Source: Sulfurospirillum arcachonense
Lineage (GTDB): Bacteria > Campylobacterota > Campylobacteria > Campylobacterales > Sulfurospirillaceae
Length of the DNA: 7,557 nucleotides
Assembly (NCBI GenBank): GCA_015662785.1
Contig: DQTM01000148.1
Location: 1-7,557, forward strand
Reading direction: 5' to 3'
Part shown: one piece after another, positions 1-4,886 of the stretch
Numbering within the stretch: position 1 is the first letter of the stretch
How the letters are laid out: every line of letters begins with the position of its first letter
Translations under genes and position numbers: made by a program
Notes under the pieces: generated by a model
Seen by the model: only the letters and a program-made list of their open reading frames with translations
What the model was told of the DNA's origin: nothing
Databases searched by the model: none

Positions 1-1401
1 GAAGATGTAAAACTTGCAGTTGAGAAGATGGCAAAAAGTGAAAGAGCGAGAGACTTAGACAATATTATTAAAACAATTATGACTGATGAAGTTGCCATTA
101 AAGAAGAGTGGGCAAAGGATTTGGTTGGTGCCGTTGTTAATGCATACAAGAAAAAAATTGTTCGTGAAATGATAGTGTTTGAGCGAGTTAGAGCTGATGG
201 AAGAAGTCTAACTGAGGTTAGAGATATTTCCATAGAGACAAATTTACTTCCAAATGCACATGGAAGTTGTCTTTTCACTAGAGGACAGACTCAAGCACTT
301 GCTATCATCACTCTAGGTGGTGAAAAAGATGGACAAATGTTCGATAAGCTTACTGAGAAAAATGTAGCAATTGATGATTTTATGGTGAACTATAACTTCC
401 CAGGTTTTTCAGTAGGAGAAGCAGGACCACTTAGACCTCCAGGACGTAGAGAACTAGGTCATGGTAATCTTGCACGTCGTGCGTTAGAGCCATTACTAGA
501 TCCAAATAGACTTCAAACTATTAGATTAGTTTCTGAGATACTTGAGTCAAATGGTTCATCTTCTCAAGCAACTATTTGTGCAGGTTCACTTGCTCTTCGT
601 GCAGCAGGACTTGAGACAAGTAAACTAGTAGCTGGAATCGCTATGGGACTTGTTTTTGAAGGTGATAAGCATGCAGTTCTTACTGACATAATGGGTCTTG
701 AAGATCATGATGGAGATATGGACTTTAAAGTAGCTGGAACAAGAGATGGAATCACAGCTCTTCAGATGGATATCAAACTTGGTGGAGTTTCTCGTGATGT
801 TCTAAAAGAGGCACTTTATCAAGCAAAAGAAGGTCGTGATCATATCTTAAGCATTATGGAAGAGGCTGATAAAGAGATTCAAATCAATAGTGATATTCTT
901 CCTAAGTTAGAGCTTTTTAGTATTGATCCTTCAAAAATAGTGGACATTATTGGACAAGGTGGTAAGGTAATACGTGATCTTATTGAAAGATTTGAAGTAT
1001 CAATCGATCTTGAAAGAGATAAGGGTGAAGTCAAGATTGCTGGTGGAAGTAAAACAAAAGTAGAAGCTGCAAAAAGTGAAATCATGGAAATCGTAAATAA
1101 GCCATCATTTGGTGGACGTGGCGGTGGAAGAGATAGCAGAGGCGGTGGACGTCCTCCAAGAGTTGAGAAACCAATGCCAAAGTTTACAGAAGGTGAAATC
1201 TTAGATGGAACAGTTGTTCGTATCGTCGATTTTGGAGCATTTGTTCAACTTCCAGGTGAAGTAGATGGACTTCTTCACATTTCAAAGATAGCTGACCATA
1301 GAGTTGACAAGGTTAGTGATTATCTTGAGGTAGACCAAAAAGTAAAAGTAAAAATTTTAGAAGTAAATGGAAGAAAAATTGGTCTAGGATTGGAAAAGTA
1401 G
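1..1401 (+). CDS. pnp: Polynucleotide phosphorylase, C-terminal 466 residues (5' end outside window)
   Basis: 3'-to-5' phosphorolytic exoribonuclease that uses phosphate to release nucleoside diphosphates from RNA; a trimeric cytoplasmic enzyme of RNA turnover. The frame is open from the first base, so the Met at 28 is internal and roughly the first 250 residues (the first RNase PH domain) are missing. Numbering from that Met: end of the all-helical linker domain to about 50; second RNase PH core about 52-265, with the phosphate-binding Ser pair in SNGSSS (174-179) and the catalytic acidic/Lys cluster in DHDGDMDFKVAG (226-237); KH domain about 296-354 with the GQGG loop at 309-312; S1 domain about 386-457. 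Between KH and S1 lies an unusual Gly/Arg-rich stretch (about 361-378). The protein ends right after S1, without the acidic tail seen in some relatives. Family assignment is secure. Confidence 0.97.
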   Translation, partial: EDVKLAVEKMAKSERARDLDNIIKTIMTDEVAIKEEWAKDLVGAVVNAYKKKIVREMIVFERVRADGRSLTEVRDISIETNLLPNAHGSCLFTRGQTQALAIITLGGEKDGQMFDKLTEKNVAIDDFMVNYNFPGFSVGEAGPLRPPGRRELGHGNLARRALEPLLDPNRLQTIRLVSEILESNGSSSQATICAGSLALRAAGLETSKLVAGIAMGLVFEGDKHAVLTDIMGLEDHDGDMDFKVAGTRDGITALQMDIKLGGVSRDVLKEALYQAKEGRDHILSIMEEADKEIQINSDILPKLELFSIDPSKIVDIIGQGGKVIRDLIERFEVSIDLERDKGEVKIAGGSKTKVEAAKSEIMEIVNKPSFGGRGGGRDSRGGGRPPRVEKPMPKFTEGEILDGTVVRIVDFGAFVQLPGEVDGLLHISKIADHRVDKVSDYLEVDQKVKVKILEVNGRKIGLGLEK

Positions 1402-1409
1402 CGACTTAA

Positions 1410-1442
1410 TGGGATTTTAACCAAACTTTGGATAAAATCCCA
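1410..1442. repeat. 33-bp near-perfect palindrome between pnp and atpE
   Basis: Outer arms TGGGATTTTA (1410-1419) and TAAAATCCCA (1433-1442) match over 10 bp. After one A/A mismatch, inner arms CCAAA (1421-1425) and TTTGG (1427-1431) also match, centred on 1426. It begins 8 bases after the pnp stop. As RNA it would form a long hairpin that could act as the pnp 3' end, although no T-run follows. As DNA its symmetry could serve a dimeric regulator. The right arm contains TAAAAT (1433-1438), a plausible -10 for atpE. The symmetry is seen; the role is inferred. Confidence 0.6.
1429..1438 (+). promoter_or_regulatory. Candidate -10 region for atpE
   Basis: TGGATAAAAT places a TAAAAT hexamer (1433-1438) about 70 bases before the atpE start. 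The upstream TG is one base too far for a perfect extended -10, and no -35 is evident, which is common in Campylobacterota sigma-70 promoters. Transcription would start near 1445 and give a leader of about 65 nt. The hexamer lies inside the right half of the palindrome, so a protein bound there would interfere with initiation. Confidence 0.4.
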
Positions 1443-1448
1443 TTCGAA

Positions 1449-1488
1449 ACAAAGTGGTAAGTAGGGAAACTATCCGAACGGACTTTGT
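1449..1488 (+). other. Potentially structured atpE leader RNA
   Basis: ACAAAGT (1449-1455) and ACTTTGT (1482-1488) can pair over 7 bp. They enclose a small hairpin, GTAG/CTAT around a GGAAA loop (1461-1473, one G-U pair), and a short palindrome TCCGAACGGA (1473-1482) whose last base overlaps the outer arm. The element ends 10 bases before the AGGAG ribosome site. I do not recognise it as a known riboswitch class. Structure is inferred from base pairing only. Confidence 0.35.
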
Positions 1489-1509
1489 AAAATTTTATAG
1501 GAGAACTTT

Positions 1510-1809
1510 ATGAAAAAAGTTATATTTTTAATGTTAGCACTTGCATCAGCTGCACTTGCTGGTGACGGTGAGATGCTTAAGTCATACTCGGTATTGGCTG
1601 CTTCTGTTGGTCTTGGTCTTGCTGCTCTTGGTGGAGCTGTAGGTATGGGTAATACTGCTGCTGCAACTATCGCAGGAACTGCAAGAAACCCAGGTCTTGG
1701 CGGAAAGCTAATGACTACAATGTTTATCGCTCTAGCGATGATTGAAGCACAAGTTATCTATGCACTTGTTGTATCTTTGATTGCACTTTACGCAAACCCA
1801 TTTATGTAA
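1510..1809 (+). CDS. atpE: ATP synthase F0 subunit c (proton-binding rotor ring)
   Basis: Proteolipid subunit that forms the membrane rotor ring of F1F0 ATP synthase and carries the coupling ion. There are 99 residues against the usual 70-90. The excess is an N-terminal signal-peptide-like segment (Lys-Lys, then a hydrophobic run to about residue 17, with AALA-GDG resembling a cleavage site). Helix 1 about 27-55 has the Gly-rich packing motif (GLGLAALGGAVGMG, 34-47). The polar loop is ARNPG at 58-62. Helix 2 about 67-95 carries the ion-binding Glu79 in MIEAQVIY. Met46 and Ala80 stand where Na+-type rings have Gln and Ser/Thr ligands, so proton coupling is inferred. AGGAG at 1499-1503 is 6 bases from the ATG. 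No other atp genes are adjacent; a detached atpE is known in this phylum. Confidence 0.96.
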   Translation: MKKVIFLMLALASAALAGDGEMLKSYSVLAASVGLGLAALGGAVGMGNTAAATIAGTARNPGLGGKLMTTMFIALAMIEAQVIYALVVSLIALYANPFM

Positions 1810-1815
1810 TAGAAC

Positions 1816-1836
1816 GAGGCTACTTTCAGTAGCCTC
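1816..1836 (+). terminator. Hairpin after atpE
   Basis: Perfect 9-bp inverted repeat GAGGCTACT / AGTAGCCTC around a TTC loop, 6 bases after the atpE stop. What follows (TAAATCCTCAATTTAATTC) is only weakly T-rich, so termination may be leaky or the hairpin may be a 3'-stabilising element. Confidence 0.65.
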
Positions 1837-1862
1837 TAAATCCTCAATTTAATTCTTATTGT

Positions 1863-1948
1863 GCGTCAGTGGTGGAACGGTAGACACGCCGCCTTGAGGG
1901 GGCGGTGCCTTCACGGGCGTGGAAGTTCAAATCTTCTCTGGCGCACCA
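1863..1948 (+). tRNA. tRNA-Leu, anticodon GAG, CCA encoded
   Basis: 86-nt class II tRNA. Acceptor arms GCGTCAG (1863-1869) and CTGGCGC (1938-1944) pair with one G-U; discriminator A1945; CCA encoded at 1946-1948. Anticodon stem CCGCC/GGCGG (1889-1893, 1901-1905) carries loop TTGAGGG with anticodon GAG at 1896-1898. It reads CUC and CUU leucine codons. The long variable arm (GCC/GGC, 1907-1918) is typical of leucine tRNAs. T arm GGAAG/CTTCT with loop TTCAAAT at 1926-1932. It starts 26 bases after the atpE hairpin with no clear promoter of its own, so it may be read through from atpE. Confidence 0.96.
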
Positions 1949-2034
1949 TCTTAATATCAAAACTACACAATTTCAAAATAATTTCATAAAAATGACAAAT
2001 TCAAGTAAACTTTAATATTTAATTCTGTATTATT

Positions 2035-2055
2035 TTTTATGTTTAAAACATAAAA
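2035..2055. promoter_or_regulatory. 21-bp perfect palindrome upstream of the TRAP receptor gene
   Basis: Arms TTTTATGTTT (2035-2044) and AAACATAAAA (2046-2055) are perfect complements around one A. The element ends 19 bases before the start codon. Just upstream, TATTAT (2028-2033) could be a -10, which would put the palindrome at the transcription start, as for an operator. It is A/T-only apart from one G/C pair, so chance or a weak hairpin cannot be excluded. The rest of 1949-2074 is A/T-rich with no gene that I can see. Confidence 0.45.
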
Positions 2056-2074
2056 TTAAAAAAAGGGCTTACTT

Positions 2075-3157
2075 ATGAATATTAAGTATTTTAGTAGAAC
2101 GTTACTTGTTCTAGCTATGATTGGGGCATTTAGTGTAAATGCTATGGCGAAAGATAAAGTTATTAAATGGAAATTGGCTATGAGTTGGCCAAAACATCTC
2201 ACTCCACTATCTTCTCCTCCACAAAATTTTGCCAAAATGGTAAATGAAATGTCAAATGGCCGTTTAGTTATTGCAGTGCATGGTCCTGAAAAACATAAAG
2301 CAGCATTGGGTGTTTTTGATATGACTAAACTTGGTCAGTATCAGATGGCACATTCTGGTTCATACTATTGGAAAGGAAAAGACATCAATACTCTTTTCTT
2401 TACATCAATGCCTTTAGGAATGACTCAAGATGAGCAAACTGCATGGTTTTACCATGGTGGTGGATTAGAGCTTATGCAAAAAGTATATGCTAAACATAAA
2501 ATGTACTCATTTCCTGGTGGAAACACTGGTGTTCAGATGGGTGGATGGTTTAGAAAAGAGATTAAGACTGTTGAAGATTTAAAAGGTCTTAAAATGAGAA
2601 TTCCTGGTTTTGCTGGAGAGATTATGGCTGACTTGGGTGTTGCAGTAACAAACTTACCTGGTGGTGAGCTTTATACTGCGTTAGAGCGTGGTACTATTGA
2701 TGCACTTGAATGGGTTGGACCGGGAATGGATATTAAAATGGGATTTCATAAAGTTGCTCCATATTACTATACAGGATGGCATGAGCCAGCAAGTGAAATG
2801 CAATTTATGATAAACAAAAAAGCATTTGACAAGTTACCAAAAGATTTACAAGCTATCGTTACAGTTGCTATGAAAGCAGCCGCTGCTGATATGTATTCTG
2901 AAAACTATGTTGCTAGTGCTGATGCTTGGGTAAAGATGAAAAAAGATTATCCAAACATAATTGTAAAAGATTTTCCTATGCCAGTCCTTAGAGCGATGAA
3001 AGCTTCTAATGATAAACTTATAAAGAAATTAGAAAAGAGAGGTGCTCTAACAAAAGAGATTATCGTATCTCAAAGAGAATTTCTTAAAAAATCTCGTGAG
3101 TGGACAAAAATATCTGAGTACTCTTACTTAAAAAGTATGATTGCTTTAGAAAACTAA
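2075..3157 (+). CDS. dctP: TRAP transporter periplasmic binding protein, TakP/DctP family
   Basis: Periplasmic solute receptor of a tripartite ATP-independent (TRAP) transporter, which normally hands small organic acids to a DctQM membrane pair. Signal peptide 1-25 (NIKYFSR, hydrophobic core, cleavage after AMA). The mature domain has features of the 2-oxo-acid-binding TakP type: SWPKHLTP near 37-44, SYYWKGK at 96-102, Gln154 in GVQMGGWFRKEI, the conserved substrate Arg175 in LKMRIPGFAG, ALERGTIDALEWVGP at 202-216 with the Glu212-Trp213 pair that in TakP contributes to the cation/substrate site, and GWHEP at 234-238. The length of 360 is normal. AAGGG at 2063-2067 serves the ATG. No dctQ or dctM lies on either side, so the membrane partner must be elsewhere. 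A pyruvate-, lactate- or other 2-oxo/hydroxy-acid-like ligand is inference; family confidence is high. Confidence 0.93.
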   Translation: MNIKYFSRTLLVLAMIGAFSVNAMAKDKVIKWKLAMSWPKHLTPLSSPPQNFAKMVNEMSNGRLVIAVHGPEKHKAALGVFDMTKLGQYQMAHSGSYYWKGKDINTLFFTSMPLGMTQDEQTAWFYHGGGLELMQKVYAKHKMYSFPGGNTGVQMGGWFRKEIKTVEDLKGLKMRIPGFAGEIMADLGVAVTNLPGGELYTALERGTIDALEWVGPGMDIKMGFHKVAPYYYTGWHEPASEMQFMINKKAFDKLPKDLQAIVTVAMKAAAADMYSENYVASADAWVKMKKDYPNIIVKDFPMPVLRAMKASNDKLIKKLEKRGALTKEIIVSQREFLKKSREWTKISEYSYLKSMIALEN

Positions 3158-3161
3158 TTAA

Positions 3162-3183
3162 AAGGTAGCCTTAGGGCTGCCTT
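3162..3183 (+). terminator. Hairpin after the TRAP receptor gene
   Basis: AAGGTAGCC (3162-3170) pairs with GGCTGCCTT (3175-3183) over 9 bp with one G-U, around loop TTAG, starting 4 bases after the stop codon. The tail CCTTTCAAAAATTCC has little T-run, so it is a moderate-quality terminator. It separates dctP from the promoter of the next gene. Confidence 0.65.
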
Positions 3184-3216
3184 CCTTTCAAAAATTCCCC
3201 ATTTTTATACAAATTA

Positions 3217-3225
3217 TGCTAAAAT
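3217..3225 (+). promoter_or_regulatory. Extended -10 promoter for the NSS transporter unit
   Basis: TGCTAAAAT matches the extended -10 TGnTATAAT with one change, with a T/A-rich tract upstream (ATTTTTATACAAATTA) and no -35, as usual for this phylum. The predicted start near 3232 leaves a leader of about 43 nt before the ATG at 3275. Confidence 0.65.
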
Positions 3226-3241
3226 AAACGCTTTTAATTTA

Positions 3242-3256
3242 TGAGCTATAAGCTCA
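3242..3256. repeat. Short inverted repeat in the NSS transporter leader
   Basis: TGAGCT-ATA-AGCTCA is a perfect 6+6 inverted repeat with a 3-base spacer, about 10-25 bases after the predicted transcription start and 5 bases before the AAGGAG ribosome site (3262-3267). It could be a small RNA hairpin or an operator; it may also be chance. Confidence 0.35.
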
Positions 3257-3274
3257 AGTGCAAGGAGTTGTTAT

Positions 3275-4612
3275 ATGAAAATTGCTAGATTTAGCCGTAT
3301 AGGGTTTATTTTAGCTGCTGCAGGAAGTGCAGTAGGTCTTGGCAATATATGGAAATTTCCATATATGACAGGAGAGAATGGTGGTGGTGCTTTTGTACTT
3401 ATATATTTACTAACAATTACAGTAATAGGGTTGTCCCTTTTCATTGCAGAAGTTCTTTTAGGCAAAGCGGCTAGAAATGATTCTGTTACTACTTTTGAAA
3501 CACTTGCTCCTAAAAATGGACATCTTTGGAAGTATGCAGGTTTTATTATCTTTGCTGGTACTTTGATTCTCTCATTTTATCTGATTGTTATTGGTTGGAT
3601 TATAAAATATGTATATATCTCAGCTACATCACTACCAACAGCTGTAAAAGAGGCTGGTGCTACTTTTGGTGGTATGGTTACAACCGATGTTGTAGGTCAG
3701 TTTATATTTTTTAATGTAGCATTTTTTATAACTATTTTTATAGTTACTCGTGGAATTAAACAAGGTATAGAAAAAGTAAACCTTATATTGATGCCACTTT
3801 TAATAATAATCTTGCTTGCACTATTTTTCTATGCAACTACACTTAGTGGATTTTCTCAAGCATTGAGTTTTCTTTTTGTTCCTGACTGGTCAAAAGTCAC
3901 TAATACAACAGTTTTACAAGCAGTTGGACATGCCTTTTTTACTCTATCTTTAGGTATGGGTACTATTATGGCATATTCTGCTTCACTATCAAATGATACG
4001 AACATTGTAAGAGCATCAATTAGTGTTGCTGTTATCGATACTGCGATAGCTCTTATAGCTGGTATTGTTATCTTCTCGTTTATCTTTACAGGTGGAGCTG
4101 AGGCAGCTGGTGGTCCAGGTTTAGTATTTATCTCTTTACCTCCTATTTTTGCAGAATTTGGCTCTTTAGGTAACCTTTTTAGCGTTGCTTTTTTTGTTGC
4201 TCTTGGTTTTGCTGGTATTACTTCAGCAGTTTCACTTATTGAACCAACTGTTTTATATATGACAAATAGATTTAATCTTTCAAGGGCTAGATCATTGGTT
4301 TATCTTGGCGGAGTTACATATGTTTTAGGAACTATGGCACTGTTATCTAATATTGAAGAGTATAAATCATACGTTACTTTTGGTGGTAAAGGTTTCTTTG
4401 ATATCTTAGATTTTACAAGTTCATCTATCATGTTACCATTTGGTGGAATTATAATAGCAGTGTTTGTAGGACATGTCCTTCAACGTGAGAGAGTTTACTC
4501 ACTACTTAAAGAGTATATGAGTGATAGAGTATTTGCTTTATGGTATTTTACGATAAAATATATAATTCCTATAGCAGTATCAGCCGTAATGATAAATAAA
4601 ATATTCTTTTAA
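3275..4612 (+). CDS. Sodium:amino-acid symporter of the NSS (SLC6/LeuT) family
   Basis: Inner-membrane secondary transporter expected to import an amino acid or related amine with Na+. 445 residues, about 11 membrane helices, as in bacterial Tyt1/MhsT-type members (LeuT has 12). TM1 carries the signature AAAGSAVGLGNIWKFPY (14-30), with Gly17, Ala19, Val20 and Asn24 matching LeuT Na+-site residues. ENGGGAF follows at 34-40. TM3 Tyr102 matches the LeuT substrate Tyr108. TM6 has FFTLSLGMGT (221-230) with Thr223 at the Na1 position. Asp255 in TM7 falls near the site where chloride-independent bacterial members have an acidic residue. TM8 has GFAGITSAVSLIEP (311-324). Asp379 in TM10 aligns with the extracellular gate Asp. 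AAGGAG at 3262-3267 supports the start. Substrate cannot be read from sequence; tryptophan, tyrosine or branched-chain amino acids are all possible. The next gene follows after 13 bases. Confidence 0.94.
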   Translation: MKIARFSRIGFILAAAGSAVGLGNIWKFPYMTGENGGGAFVLIYLLTITVIGLSLFIAEVLLGKAARNDSVTTFETLAPKNGHLWKYAGFIIFAGTLILSFYLIVIGWIIKYVYISATSLPTAVKEAGATFGGMVTTDVVGQFIFFNVAFFITIFIVTRGIKQGIEKVNLILMPLLIIILLALFFYATTLSGFSQALSFLFVPDWSKVTNTTVLQAVGHAFFTLSLGMGTIMAYSASLSNDTNIVRASISVAVIDTAIALIAGIVIFSFIFTGGAEAAGGPGLVFISLPPIFAEFGSLGNLFSVAFFVALGFAGITSAVSLIEPTVLYMTNRFNLSRARSLVYLGGVTYVLGTMALLSNIEEYKSYVTFGGKGFFDILDFTSSSIMLPFGGIIIAVFVGHVLQRERVYSLLKEYMSDRVFALWYFTIKYIIPIAVSAVMINKIFF

Positions 4613-4625
4613 AAAGGTGTAGCCT

Positions 4626-4886
4626 ATGAGAGATTTAGAGTTAAAAAATGTTTTAAAAGTTGATGGTAGAGAGTTTTTAGTCTCTACTATCAGTATGCAT
4701 GTTCGTCACTCTTGGTTTGATGGAGATGCAAAAAAAGTTGTTTATGAGACTATGGTATTTGAAGTGATAGATGATGAGGTTCAGTATCATAGGACGATAT
4801 TTAATGAACGTTACAACATGCCAGATGAAGCCATATCTGAACATGGTGCAATATTAAAAAACCCAAAGAACTTTTTTATACTTTAA
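4626..4886 (+). CDS. Uncharacterised 86-residue protein downstream of the NSS transporter
   Basis: I do not recognise this protein. It is small, soluble-looking and mixed charged, with no signal peptide or membrane segment. A central part with alternating hydrophobic residues (about 35-52, KKVVYETMVFEVIDDEVQ) suggests beta strands, and a His/Trp/Asp-containing segment (MHVRHSWFDGD, 24-34) and a terminal FFIL stand out. The start is supported by AAGG at 4615-4618, 7 bases before the ATG, and by the 13-base gap to the transporter stop, which suggests cotranscription and perhaps translational coupling. Codon use resembles the neighbours. Its 3' end overlaps the convergent kinase gene by 11 bases. 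A role linked to the transporter is inference from position only. Confidence 0.8.
   Translation: MRDLELKNVLKVDGREFLVSTISMHVRHSWFDGDAKKVVYETMVFEVIDDEVQYHRTIFNERYNMPDEAISEHGAILKNPKNFFIL

Noticed and set aside
28..30. ATG as the start of the first coding region
   Set aside because: The frame is open back to base 1 and the protein lacks the first RNase PH domain; this Met is internal to pnp.
879..1085. Minus-strand open frame of 68 codons inside pnp
   Set aside because: Antisense to the conserved KH region, no ribosome site, low-complexity Leu/Ser-rich product; a shadow of pnp.
2035..2055. Palindrome as terminator of the tRNA-Leu transcript
   Set aside because: Almost pure A/T stem and no T-run after it; about 90 bases from the tRNA end. 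Operator or chance symmetry is preferred.
3271..3714. Minus-strand 64-codon frame over the NSS start and plus-strand 62-codon frame inside the NSS gene
   Set aside because: Both lie within strongly conserved transporter sequence in other frames; the second product is an implausible Cys/Tyr/Trp-rich string.
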